DNA of 64,000 nucleotides from Meandrina meandrites (Eukaryota; Cnidaria; Anthozoa; Scleractinia; Meandrinidae). The position numbers were made by a program, and so were the translations under genes. Shown piece by piece: positions 35,218 through 45,339 of the stretch (position 1 is its first letter; every line of letters starts with the position of its first letter). The stretch covers positions 32,176,305-32,240,304 of the forward strand of contig OY855908.1 of assembly GCA_963693305.1 (NCBI GenBank). Direction: 5' to 3'. The notes under the pieces were generated by a model, which was given only the letters and a program-made list of their open reading frames with translations, had not been told where the DNA came from and did no database searches.

Positions 35218-36565
35218 CTAGGTAGGGTAAGGTTGCGATGGTTCAGTGGCACATCTTAAGACATGAGTGCTGGAAACTAGGTTCACAGACGGATCATGGT
35301 CTTGTGTTGAGGTCTCTATTGGTCCAGACAAAACCCAACCCAACCTCGTGTGCCAGGCTGTTGTACCAGTTTCTCCTCTTCCAACTTCTCCTGTCACGAT
35401 TTGCCAGTATTGGTCTGATCCGATAAGCATGCCCACTTCAGCTGGCTCTGCTCCTGTCGAGTAATCGACGAGGTGAATTTCATTGAGGTGCCTGTACATG
35501 TTCCTTGCCAGGGCTACTGTCTGACCAGTAAGCGGCTGACAGATGAGTGGTACAGAATAGGCTGACATCTTTATGTTTTTTTCCATCAGGTAGTTTAACG
35601 CTAAAACTAACAGCATCACATGTCTGCAATTTCTCATTTTGTGACCCAAATGTCTTAATAAGCATTTTCTCTTGACATTCAACTGGTAGACTTAGCCCAT
35701 CCTTCAGACAGTTTGTGATGTAAGACCGCTGACTCCCGCTGTCAAGAATTATTCTGGCCTTCACACCTTGCTCTGCAGATCCTGTTCTGTGGATAATGGT
35801 TTTAGCTGACTGCAGAAGGATTGGTGTTGGAGATCTAATAAACATGGTAACTTGGGGGTGATCAGGCTTGGACTGGTCTTCTTGGCGCGCCTTGTCCCTT
35901 TGCTCGGTTTTGTTTTCTGTTTTTGGTAGGTTGCTCCCACAGATGCTAACATGATGACGGCCACCACATGTGAAACATTTAACATTAAATTTGCATTCTA
36001 GATCTCTACTGAGATGATCCTTCCTGAGACATACATATGATAGCATCTTCCAGTTTTCCAGGATATCTCTTTGGGCTTGTACATTTGAAATTGTCTCACA
36101 GCTATTAGATGCATAAGGCTGCTTGCAGTAGGAACAAGTAGGCTTGGTATCTGACAATGCCGTTTTCATTGGTCTGACTGTGGATTGGGATTTCCCCGTG
36201 CAGCTTTCTCCCTTCCTTCCAATTCTTCATGCAAATTTTTCCAACAACCGGTCTAATTCCCAGTCTCCCCCCTAACTTCTCTGTCAATGATCAAACGTAC
36301 TTCCTGTGGTACTTGTTCATTAACACTGATGAAAGCAAGCTACCATAGGACGCTGATGGTGCCCCAAGAGCCTTACGACCACGTACATGCACTTCCCCTA
36401 AATTATAGAGCTGTCTAAAGCCTCTTAGGTCATGATTAGCAGTAACAGGTGCTATGTTAATAAGGTCATCCAAGTGTTTGTTCACAATCATCTGTTTACT
36501 GCCAAATCGGGGGTTCAAAATACCAATAGCCTCTTCATAATTTGCGTTGGTAATGGCAAGACCTG
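35218..36565 (-). pseudogene. BEL/Pao gag, zinc knuckles and aspartic protease, broken
   Basis: The gag portion at about 36565-36291 has LAITNANYEEAIGIL and GSKQMIVNKHLDDL. The frame 36169-35480 has zinc knuckles (CSYCKQPYASNSC, CFTCGGRHHVSIC) and then a retropepsin ILDSGSQRSYIT. The frame 35682-35218 continues the peptidase A17-type region (LIGSDQYWQIVTG, LGWVLSGP). Three frames, so inactive. Confidence 0.8.
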
Positions 36566-37045
36566 CAATCGGGTCGAGTCCCAGTCGATTTGTGATTAGT
36601 AAGTCGATGGTGTTCAGAAATGTGATTGTTGAAATCATTGTTGGCTCGTTTGTGTTCTGTCGGTCTCGTGCTGAGGTTTCTACCAGTATCTCCAATGTAG
36701 GAGGCCTGGCAGTCGGAGAATTTGACCTTTTAAACCGCTCCCTGTGTGTTGATAGGTTCGTCCCTGCCTTTAAGGTTGGTCAGTAAATGTCGTAACGTAG
36801 TTGTAGGTTTGTGAGCTCCACGGATATTGTAGGGTACGTTGTAGAATCCGCGCGATATTCTCAGTGGTGCCCTTGATGTAGGGTATAGTCGCTGTAGTAA
36901 CAGATGATGGGTTCGTGTTCTGTGGTTTCGTTAGTTCGGTGAGTGTTTCGTCTAACGAAGTCGGCGTTGTAGTTGTTCTTGTAGAAAACACGGTCAAGGT
37001 ATTTGTTTTCGTCAGATAAACTGTCCGTTGTGTAAGAAGCATTAA
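36566..37045 (-). pseudogene. Second-family Penelope-like element fragment, unit 4
   Basis: Minus-strand reading gives TATIPYIKG, the linker after RT, and then a GIY-YIG piece: the DNA at 36650-36740 encodes CSDCQ-type and GETGRN-like residues with frameshifts. The same fragment with the same right junction (near AAGCATTAACCATGC) recurs in unit 5, split at 40090-40228 and 42322-42565. It is distinct from the 28-32 kb family. Confidence 0.65.
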
Positions 37046-37179
37046 CCATGCTATAGAGACTATAGAATATCGTTCGTTAGACCGGGAATTTCGTTATAAA
37101 GAGATTCGTGATATCGGTGTTCGTTGTATATGGTCGCGAATGTGATAATCCATTCGTGTACCTGTGTTAGGTTAGATAT

Positions 37180-37562
37180 AGACCCAATGCAAATATGGCA
37201 GCTGTTAATTTTTGGCTCCCAGAAGAATCATTTGTCAGCAAAATTAAATTACTCTAACTTAAAGATAAAGTCAAAGTAAATCAGTGTATGTAGTTTAAAA
37301 GCTACACTTTCATCTAATGGGAAGTTACAGAGACATTTATATGGCCAAAAACATGAAAACGAGGCTAAGCAGGCCAGGGTGACTTTTTCCATACAATTCT
37401 CTTAAATTTGAATGAGTCACAACTTTGCAGCCATTTAACTCAAAACACTGAAACTTCCCAGAATAGCATAATATTTCATATATATTTAAGTGCCACAATC
37501 AGCGTTTCAAGAAACTTGACCAAACAACAGAAATGAATGACAACCATTTTTGCATAAGGTCT
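37180..37562. repeat. 383-bp MITE upstream of GPCR copy 5
   Basis: Ends AGACCCAATGCAAATATGG and complement of AGACCTTATGCAAAAATGG. The corresponding place in unit 5 (about 42700) is empty, so insertion followed the split of units 4 and 5. The duplication is AT or TAT. Confidence 0.65.
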
Positions 37563-37814
37563 ATTGGCAAAGATAAGACGAATTGGCGTGCAAATTATGC
37601 ACCACAATAAACAATTAGGCTTTTGGCACCCTGATCTCTTTAATTATAGTTGCTCACCCGGTACAAAATGATTGTATTCACTACAATAATGTAAAAAAGC
37701 CGTTTACAACTCATTGGGATTTTAAATATAAACAGTTTGACAGGTGCCCGTTTTAAACAATAACAAATTTTCCGCTTTTTATGCAGATCCCTAATATTAA
37801 TTCTCAAAATTGCT

Positions 37815-38250
37815 GTGGCTACTTACAGCCAAACGCCTCGAACCGTAGCCACCCGACTAAGTTTTTTACATTTTTTTGACAAGTTTTTGATTAGTTTGAT
37901 GGCTTCCGTTTGCACAACGGCTCGAAGTTGAACTGGCAATAAAAAGAAACATTTTCCTCTACGGCCAAAACACTTCAGGTAAACTGTTTATAACTGTTCA
38001 GTTATCAAAAAGAGCTTTGCTTCGCTAAACCGTTGGAATAAAACGCCATTAAACCAAAGGGTGCAAAACATTCATGTTCAGCAAGACATAAACATCTGCT
38101 GGCTTAGTCTTATAAATTAAATTTCTGTAAATATTTGTAAAACGTTCACTTTTATTTGGTTTTACAAACGCAGGAAGCTTGAAATTGAAAGTCAAGCCTC
38201 ACAAAAATCTTTAAAATACATAAAAAAGTAAGGTTTGACCAAATTTCAGT
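37815..38250. repeat. Truncated copy of the inverted-repeat element seen at 42955-43620
   Basis: The left arm (CGCCTCGAACCGTAGCCACC) and interior are present. The right arm is missing and the sequence passes directly to the GPCR leader. Confidence 0.6.
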
Positions 38251-38323
38251 CGGCATATGCCTGTTCGTTGCTCACGGTCGAAGTTGAATTGCCTTTCGGT
38301 TACAAAACAAAATATCTCGATAT

Positions 38324-39229
38324 ATGTCGTCCCAAGAAACAGTGTATCCATCCAACGGGGAAAACATCACCCGTGCTGTAAAAAACGTCTTGGTGATAAA
38401 TTGCGCTATAAACATTCCCCTCGCTTTAACATCTATAATCGGGAACACATTGGTGCTACATGCAGTGTGGAAAACGCCCGCTCTTCGTTCACCATCAATG
38501 GTTTCACTATGTGGCCTGGCTTTGTCTGATCTTGCTGTTGGAGCAATTGTACAGCCACTGTTTATCGCGGACAATTTAGTACGACTTCATTCTCAATCCC
38601 AAAGACTGCAACACTCCTTCTTGAGCGTCTACAACATATTTGGTTTCTCTTTGTGTGGAATATCCCTTTGTACGATCACCGCCATAAGCGTCGACCGGTT
38701 AATCGCCGTTCACAAGCCTCTTCAGTATCAAAATATTGTCACAATTCCGCGAGTAAGATGCTTTCTCCTTGTGATCTGGACATGTTGTGTAATTTTTGCA
38801 AGCGCACACTTTTGGCAGCAACTGATTCAGCTAGTTGCAATTATAGTTGTGATATGTGCTTGTCTGTGTATTTCAGCTATTTCTCATGTAAAAATATACA
38901 AAACTGTTCGCCATCATCAGAATGCGATTCACATTCAGCTTCAAGCGGTTGAAGCTAACTCTGGAAGTGTTAACAATATGTTGGCCCTGAAAAAGTCTGC
39001 ATTTAACGCTTTTTTACTTTTTCTTGTGCTCGTTATCTGTTACTGCCCTTATTTTGTTGCTTATGTCGTGACTTCAGTTAATCCATCCAATGTTTTCGTT
39101 ATTCGCTCTCTTACTTCAACTATCGTGTTCATTAACTCTTCTTTAAATCCAATTTTGTATTGTTGGCGATTACGCGAGATACGAGGAGCTGTGAAACGGG
39201 CATGCCGTAATCTAGTTTGCTGCAAATAA
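38324..39229 (+). CDS. Class A GPCR copy 5 (MECA-like, orphan)
   Basis: Single-exon, 301 aa, ATG at 38324 (MSSQETVYPSN). Residues: NIT glycosylation site 14-16, GN 40-41 in TM1, D69 in TM2, DRL 124-126, very short second extracellular loop around HFWQQL 162-167, no proline in TM5, CP 241-242 in TM6, NPILY 275-279 and Cys 299-300 near the end. Loop 1 reads IADNLVRLHSQSQ. It is closest to copy 6, with which it shares the N-terminus and upstream Penelope-like and inverted-repeat insertions. Helix 8 (EIRGAVKRAC) instead matches copy 2, which hints at gene conversion. Complete and plausible as an expressed receptor. Confidence 0.88.
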   Translation: MSSQETVYPSNGENITRAVKNVLVINCAINIPLALTSIIGNTLVLHAVWKTPALRSPSMVSLCGLALSDLAVGAIVQPLFIADNLVRLHSQSQRLQHSFLSVYNIFGFSLCGISLCTITAISVDRLIAVHKPLQYQNIVTIPRVRCFLLVIWTCCVIFASAHFWQQLIQLVAIIVVICACLCISAISHVKIYKTVRHHQNAIHIQLQAVEANSGSVNNMLALKKSAFNAFLLFLVLVICYCPYFVAYVVTSVNPSNVFVIRSLTSTIVFINSSLNPILYCWRLREIRGAVKRACRNLVCCK

Positions 39230-40089
39230 AAATATTCATTCCCATGTATCTGTTAAGCTAATAAAATAAACATAAATCCAGCAGATCTTTTTTTGTCGTG
39301 TTAGTGATATAAAAGTCGTTTTACAAGAGATGAAACTCAATCTGGAGGAACGTCAGCAAGTGATGTTTCATACATTTGGTTCTGTTTCGCACTAATGACG
39401 TCACAGATTTTAATCCCTCGGGGTGACTCGGAGAAACAAACCGCTCTACGTAGAATTAATGTATGGCAATGTGGAGTTGGCGAGCACTTCGGAGCCATAT
39501 TTAGCGAATGTCTCACAAAATTATGGCTCCTCTAGCGCAGAATTCGAGAAAAAAAACTTAATTTAGTCACTTAGAAGAGCTAAAACATTGGTTTAAGTCT
39601 AAAGGTCTGCCAAACGGTGCGGGTGTTTATAAGTTCCCTAAATTTGTGTGGGTTATTATTCCCGATAATTGCAGGCCGCCCGAATTATACTCATAAGAAA
39701 ATATTGTCCCACGCTCCTGGCATGATGAATATTCCATCTTTCATCAGAAAATATTTATTTGTACGAGAAAAACAACAGAGCTGATCATTGTACTGAACTG
39801 AGCTATCAAGCCAGGAAAAATTATACAAAGAAATGACGCTCGTCGATGGGTCTCCATGCCTTGAGCCGGATCAAAAAGAGGTTAAATTCGTTTTACAAAT
39901 TGCCGCGGTAAAAAATAAGAGAGATCGAACCCGGGCATCTGAAGCAGAAGTCTGTTATAATTACGGGGATGAAAAATAGCTTTATTAAAATGAAATTAAA
40001 GCCCTTAAACTGCCGCAACAGTTTATTTGATATTACCATAAGAAAGGCGTCTGAACAGCGTGATATTTTCGCCATCGATCACTATCATA

Positions 40090-40228
40090 AACCGGGTGTT
40101 CAGAAATGTGATTGTTGACATCACCATTTCTAGTCGCTCGTTTGTGTGTTCATTCAGTCTCGTGCTGAGGTTTCTACCAGTCTCTCCAATGTAGGAGGTC
40201 TGGCAGTCGGAGCATTTGATCTTTTTAT
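40090..40228 (-). pseudogene. Second-family Penelope-like fragment, unit 5, left part
   Basis: The minus strand encodes a GIY-YIG stretch with IKCSDCQTSYIGETGR and the following RL.EH motif. It is severed from its right part (42322) by the DIRS/Ngaro-like insertion. Confidence 0.7.
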
Positions 40229-40348
40229 CTATATCTACAAATCAAATGGACGAACTCATTGTGACTATATTGTTGGGCCTTATCCGGGCAGTTTATTGCA
40301 CTTCCATTTGGGGAAATTGCAGCTGCCAAGGGAGGGTGGGACGGGAAA

Positions 40349-40474
40349 ATAAGCGAATCGAAAGATGCTACACGCGACGAGAAACGAATTGATCAGCGCG
40401 ATCAAAGTTCAATGCGACTACGTCATACGAGATTCCAGTCGGTCAAAGTAGTAGCTCACATTAACATCATTTAA
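40349..40474. repeat. Direct repeat of the DIRS/Ngaro-like element, 3' copy
   Basis: About 95 percent identical by eye to 42197-42319. In the element's orientation this is the downstream copy. Confidence 0.75.
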
Positions 40475-40624
40475 CTATGAAGGTGATATGTGATCTTCGC
40501 AGTGAATTTCCAATTTAAGCAATTAGAATATAGAAGCCTGAAAAAAAATCAGGGCTTCAACGGGATTCGAATCCGTGACCTCCGCGATACCGGTGCGATG
40601 CTCTACCAACTGAGCTATGAAGCC
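40475..40624 (-). mobile_element. tRNA-derived SINE with intact head
   Basis: Minus strand: tRNA-like head (40624-40553), a T-run linker, CAGGCTTCTATATTC and then the body AATTGCTTAAATTGGAAATT found in the SINE relics at 5956 and 23609. Internal A box (TAGCTCAGTTGG) and B box (GATTCGAATCC) are present, so Pol III transcription is possible. Confidence 0.75.
40553..40624 (-). tRNA. tRNA-like SINE head (GGU anticodon position), probably not a functional tRNA
   Basis: A 72-nt cloverleaf: the 7-bp acceptor GGCTTCA/TGAAGCC is perfect, the D arm is GCTC/GAGC, and the T arm has one mismatch. The anticodon loop reads CCGGTAT, giving GGU (Thr-like), but position 33 is C instead of the near-universal U and the closing pair of that stem is mismatched. 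It is linked to a SINE body, so I treat it as a SINE promoter. Confidence 0.6.
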
Positions 40625-40633
40625 ACACATTGG

Positions 40634-40687
40634 GAGCGAGGTCAATTGTGAGTTCATATCACAATATGAACTCACAATTGACCTCGC
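40634..40687. repeat. Perfect palindrome
   Basis: GAGGTCAATTGTGAGTTCAT pairs with its complement across a short centre. It lies immediately 5' of the SINE head. Confidence 0.75.
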
Positions 40688-40730
40688 GATAGCACTGTCC
40701 AGGGAGTCGTAGGAGCACGTGTATAGTTCC

Positions 40731-42253
40731 TTAGGAATCGAGTCGTTGGTTGATTGGCCAGCCGGCCTGCGAGTGCTTTTTCGGGATAGAACCCATCGGC
40801 GATCCGACAAAGTTCGAAGAGGACGGCGACAAGAAAGGCCCGGCCTTTCTGTTCAATAAAAGTTCTCGTTCCAGTTCCTTTGCGACGGGTTCAGGATTAG
40901 AAATAGCGGAAAAATGATTTGAAGAAATCACGGGAGTGCGTTCGTTTTGAAAACCAATATGGACGCCATATTCAATATCATATAACAAATCATTAACAAA
41001 GTCACTGTCCGGGTGGTTACGTAGAGCATCACGCCATACGTCAATGGGAAATGGGGATTTTAGTTGTGGAAGCGATTGCGCAATCGGCCTCGGGATGGTC
41101 CCCTCCCGTAAGTTTTACAAATGTCTGCTCGTTCGAAATTGGCGCCTTAGTAGCAAGCTTTTCGTTGGAAGAGGTTGCATCCTTCTTGGCCGGAAGGGGA
41201 GAACCATTTCGCGTACTTCCATGCGGAGAGCTGGTCACCGAAGGCGCGGGTACCAGAGATGTTTGTGCTATATCCGCTCGGCTTTTGCGCCGGCGAAGTC
41301 TCCTCCATCTGATCGGACACGGGAGATGTACAGTCCCTGACCAAATGGTCAAAGGACTTACAGCGGGAACACTGGCGAGGGTGAGGACGTAGGGCAGAGG
41401 CGTCTAGGACTGTAGCGTACAGTGTAGTGTCGAGAATGTCGAGACGCGAGTGTGGGTCGCGCGACGCCTTAGATGTGTATGCCGTCCGAGAGTGAATATC
41501 AAACATATAAACAGGCGACCAGCGAAACTTGCGATTGGCAAATTGGATTTGCTCACGGTAAGTGGCGAGCTCCAGGTAACGTTCGGGTTTAGCAGCCATG
41601 ACCAGTTTTTCATACACGTTCCATATTCGCAGCCATTTGGCGTTTTCGTTGGCCCTTAATTATGTACGCTACATCACTTGAGACCAGGTTAGGAAGTGGT
41701 ACGTTAGACGCTGAGGGCACGCCAAGGCAGGCTAATAAATCAGCAAAGTCAACGTACTCACCCTTAGCGGCGGATTGTGCAGTTTTCTCCGTAATATTCG
41801 GAGCCAAACTCCCTGCTGTGGGTGGCGTAGCTTGCTTAGTTTCTGGTGCGGTGGTTTGCAAAGTAGATTCCGCTTGTGTGTCCCTCGAATACTGGTTCTG
41901 CGTCGTGCTGGAGCTGTATGTTGTCCATCTGGGATGAAAGGCTACGTATGGCCGCTAACAGCACGGATGTCGAAGGTTCATCTGAGGTGTCCTAGTCCCG
42001 GGGGGGAACTCCTCCCCCCCCCCCCCCCGGAGTCCTCGTGCTCCGAATCATCGACTGGATTTTCAATAGGACCAGGGCAATGTTTACCTGACGAACCGAA
42101 CTGATGGTTTGATTTTGGGGTTTTGCACCTCGGGCACTTTCCTTTACGCGATGACATAATCCAAAAGAAAACTAATAATAAAAGGAAACAAGCGAAATAA
42201 GCGAATCGAAAGATGCTACACGCGACGAGAAACGAATTGATCAGCGCGATCAA
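40731..42253 (-). pseudogene. DIRS/Ngaro-like ORF1 and RT N-terminus, frameshifted
   Basis: Frames 42253-41978, 41861-41610, 41617-41147, 41352-41041 and 40988-40731 carry consecutive segments of one ancestral protein. A homopolymer C/G run near 42003-42027 marks one frame break. The RT segment ends at a stop just before the SINE. Confidence 0.6.
42003..42029. repeat. G-run and C-run in retroelement ORF
   Basis: GGGGGGG followed by a long C run. It coincides with a reading-frame change and its length is unreliable. Confidence 0.6.
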
Positions 42254-42321
42254 AATTCAATGCGACTACGTAATACGAGATTCCAGTCTGTCAAAGTAGT
42301 AGCTAACATTAACATCATTAA

Positions 42322-42565
42322 CTAGTCCCTGTCTTTAACGTTGGTCAGTAAATGTCGTAACGTAGTTGTAGGTTTGTGAGTTACATGGAAATTGTAGGGT
42401 ACGTCATAGAATCCGCGCGATAGTCTCAGTTTGATGTAGGGTACAGTCGCTGTAGTAACAGATGTTGGGTTCCTGTTCTGTGGTCTCGGTAGTTTGGTGA
42501 GTGTTTCGTCTAACGAAGAAAAAAACACCGTCAAGGTATTGCAAACTGTCCGTTGTGTAAGAAAC
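42322..42565 (-). pseudogene. Second-family Penelope-like fragment, unit 5, right part
   Basis: The minus strand includes TATVPYIK and RHLLTNVKD, the linker between RT and GIY-YIG. Homologous to 36780-37040. Confidence 0.65.
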
Positions 42566-42954
42566 TTTATCCATGCTATAGAATGTCGTTCGTTAGACCG
42601 GGAATTTCGTTATAAAGAGGTTCATGATATCGGCGTTCGTTGTATATGGTCGTGAAATGTGATACTCCATTCGTGTACCTGTGTTAGGTTTGATATTGCC
42701 AAAGATAACACAAATTGGCGTGCGAATTATGCACCACAATAAACAATTAGGCTTTTGGCACCCTGTCCTCTTTAATTATAGTTGCTCACCCGGTACAAAA
42801 TGATTGCCGTATTTACTACACTAATGTAAAAAAGCCGTTTACAACTCATTGGCATTATAAATATGAAGAGTTTGACAGGTGCCCGTTTTAAATAATGACA
42901 AACTTTCCACTTTTTATGCAGATTCCTAATATTAATTCTCAAAATTGTTGTGGC

Positions 42955-43620
42955 TACTTACAGAAAACGCCTCGAACCGTAGCCACCAGACTAAGTTTTT
43001 TACATCTTTTTGACAAGTTTTTGATTATTTTGATGGCTTCCGTTTGCACAACGGCTCGAAGTTGAACTGGCAATAAAAAGAAACATTTTCCTCCAAAACA
43101 CCTCAGTTAAACTGTTTTAACTGTTCAGTTATCAGAAAGAGATTTGATTCGCTAAACCGTTGGAATAAAACACCATTAAACCAAAGGGTGCAAAACATTC
43201 ATGTTGGGCAAGACGTAAACATCTGCTGGCTTCTTATAAAATTAAATTTCAGTTAGTCTGTAAATATTTGTAAAACCTTCAGTTTAATTTGGTTTTACAA
43301 ACACAGGAAGCTTGAAAGTAAAAGTCAAGCCTCACAAAACGTACTCTTTAAGATACATTTCCTGTATAAAAAAGTTAGGTTTGACCAGTTTAACTTGCCA
43401 TAATCGCTCGTGCGAAATATTGTCTGAAACCCTTTCAACACTGACGTTTGATGACGAATTATGCAACGTTTGAAACTCCGTCTTCCATTTTCAAGGCATC
43501 TGATTGGTAGTTTAAAGCAACCGGAAGCCATAAAACTCATCAAACTAATCAAAAACTTGTCAAAAAGATGTCAAAAACTAAGTCGGGTGGCTACGTCCGG
43601 TTCGAGGCGCTTGACCGTAA
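42955..43620. repeat. Inverted-repeat DNA element upstream of GPCR copy 6
   Basis: Left arm about 42960-43065 and right arm about 43510-43620 are inverted copies (ACATCTTTTTGACAAGTTTT and complement). The interior of about 440 bp has no transposase. A truncated version lies at 37815-38250. Confidence 0.7.
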
Positions 43621-43711
43621 TACGACATTCTCTTTGGAGGTTTGAAGCCTGCTCGCTGCTCAGGGTCGAAGTTGCATTGCCTTTCGGTAATAAAACAAAA
43701 AGCTTGCAAAT

Positions 43712-44617
43712 ATGTCGTCCCAAGAAACAGTGTATCCATCCAACGGGGAAAACATTACCGATGCTATAAAAAACGTCTTGGTGATAAATTGCGCAGTGAA
43801 CCTTCCTCTTGCTTTAACATCGGTAATCGGGAACACATTGGTGCTACATGCAGTGTGGAAAATGCCCGCTCTTCGTTCACCATCAATGGTTTTACTGTGT
43901 GGCCTGGCTTTGTCTGATCTTGCTGTTGGAGCAATTGTACAGCCACTGTTTATCGTGGACAATTTAGTACGACTTTATTCTCAATCCCAAAGACTGCAAC
44001 ACTCCTTCTTGAGCGTTTACAACATATTTGGTTTCTCTTTGTGTGGAATATCTCTTTGTACAATCACCGCCATAAGCGTTGACAGGCTAATCGCTGTTCA
44101 CAAGCCTCTTCAGTATCAAAATATTGTCACAATTCCACGAGTAAGATGCTTTCTCGTGATGATCTGGACAAATTGTGTAATATTAGCAAGCGCACAATTT
44201 TGGCAGCAACTGATTCAGCTAGTTGCAATTGTAGTTGTGATATGTGCTTGTCTGTGTATTTCAGCTATTTCTCATGTAAAAATATACAAAACTGTTCGCC
44301 ATCATCAGAATGCGATTCACATTCAGCTTCAAGCGGTTGAAGCTAACTCTGGAAGTGTTAACAATATGTTGGCCCTGAAAAAGTCTGCATTTAACGCTTT
44401 TTTACTTTTTCTTGTGCTCGTTATCTGTTACTGCCCTTATTTTGTTGCTTATGTCGTGACTTCAGTTAATCCATCCAATGTTTTCATCAGCCTCTCTCTT
44501 ACTTCAACTATCGTGTTCATTAACTCTTCTTTAAATCCATTTTTGTATTGTTGGCGATTGTGCGAGATACGAGAAGTTGTAAAACAGACTTGCCGTAAAC
44601 TAGTTTGCTGCAAATAA
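43712..44617 (+). CDS. Class A GPCR copy 6 (MECA-like, orphan)
   Basis: Single-exon, 301 aa, ATG at 43712. N-terminus MSSQETVYPSNGENIT as in copy 5. TM1 GN, TM2 LSDLAVG, DRLIAVHKPLQY, ICYCPYF, NPFLYCW and the CCK end are all kept. Copy-specific changes: ASAQFWQQ instead of ASAHFWQQ in the second extracellular loop, and NVFISLSLT instead of NVFVIRSLT before TM7, a local multi-base replacement. Loop 1 reads VDNLVRLYSQSQ. The frame is intact. About 12 bases after the stop, the 3' flank is interrupted by a 330-bp insert. Confidence 0.88.
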   Translation: MSSQETVYPSNGENITDAIKNVLVINCAVNLPLALTSVIGNTLVLHAVWKMPALRSPSMVLLCGLALSDLAVGAIVQPLFIVDNLVRLYSQSQRLQHSFLSVYNIFGFSLCGISLCTITAISVDRLIAVHKPLQYQNIVTIPRVRCFLVMIWTNCVILASAQFWQQLIQLVAIVVVICACLCISAISHVKIYKTVRHHQNAIHIQLQAVEANSGSVNNMLALKKSAFNAFLLFLVLVICYCPYFVAYVVTSVNPSNVFISLSLTSTIVFINSSLNPFLYCWRLCEIREVVKQTCRKLVCCK

Positions 44618-44628
44618 AAATATTCATT

Positions 44629-44962
44629 CTTAGGGGAAAGACCACGAACACAATAGTAGTTTCTGCAAATATCTAATTGCCGTAACCGTTTATCAGTAAG
44701 ATACCTCAAATTCGTGCACCTCTACAATTGGCTTCGGCTCCATTTAATCCTATGCCAATTGCAGAACATTTTAGGAGGGGCCACCCACGATGTGAGCACA
44801 GTTACTCCCAATAATAATAATATAAGGAAAATAACGCAAAATAAACTTAAACCCTTAAATTACGAACTAAGCGCAGACGTCACATAAATTAAGCAAAACG
44901 CGAGCATATAACATGAGGCTAGCGCGCGCACCTGTAAACAAGTAAAAGGAAGCAGGTTTGCA
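44629..44962. repeat. Unclassified 334-bp insertion after GPCR copy 6
   Basis: Absent from the other units, where ATTCATT runs straight into CATGTATCTG. It has an ACAATTGGCTTCGGC stretch with partial internal complement, CCAATTGCAG. No coding content and no clear terminal repeats. Confidence 0.45.
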
Positions 44963-45339
44963 TGTATCTGCAAAGCTAATAAAATATACATAAACCCTAC
45001 AGATCGTATTATCACTTAGTCTTTTTGTCGTGTTAGTTATATATTAGTCGTTTTACAAAAGAGGAAATTCAATCTAAACGAACTTCAGCAAGTGATGTTT
45101 TATGCATTTGGTTCTGTTTATCTGAGCACGGTTGCTACAGGTTCTAAGACGTCACAAATTTTGATCCCCCAGTGTGACTCAGACAAACAAGCCGCTTTCC
45201 GTAAGATTAATGTATGGCAAAGTGGAGTTGGCGAGTACTTCGGAGCCGTATTTAGCGATTGTTTCACAAAATCATGGCCACTCTGGCTCAAAATTCGAGA
45301 AAAAAACTTAATTAAGCCACTTAGAAAAGCGTTGTTTAA

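Larger units (their letters stand above)
33953..36565 (-). mobile_element. Degenerate BEL/Pao LTR retrotransposon fragment
   Basis: Read from the right on the minus strand: gag, zinc knuckles, aspartic protease, part of the RT/RNase H connection, then the start of integrase. Long terminal repeats are not visible and the RT core is deleted. The left edge interrupts the array sequence just after GTGGTATACAAC. The right edge abuts a Penelope-like fragment. Confidence 0.8.
40228..42321 (-). mobile_element. DIRS/Ngaro-like retroelement remnant
   Basis: Direct repeats of about 125 bp (40349-40474 and 42197-42319, sharing GATGCTACACGCGACGAGAA) flank minus-strand frames. These are a Cys-rich N-terminal ORF (CPRCKTPKSNHQFGSSGKHC), a gag-like region (YLELATYREQIQFANR, then CSRCKSFDHLVRDC) and a pre-RT segment (AGPFLSP, then GSPMGSIPKKHSQAG). 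This order and the GPF..P/G.(I/V)PKK motif are typical of tyrosine-recombinase retroelements. RT and recombinase are deleted; a SINE occupies that place. Confidence 0.6.

Noticed and set aside
36291..36695. A 134-aa frame joining Penelope-like and BEL/Pao gag residues as a novel fusion protein
   Set aside because: It is an accidental in-frame junction between two decayed elements; no support for expression or function.
40523..40624. A functional tRNA gene
   Set aside because: Mismatched anticodon stem, C at position 33 and a fused SINE body. Kept only as a SINE head.
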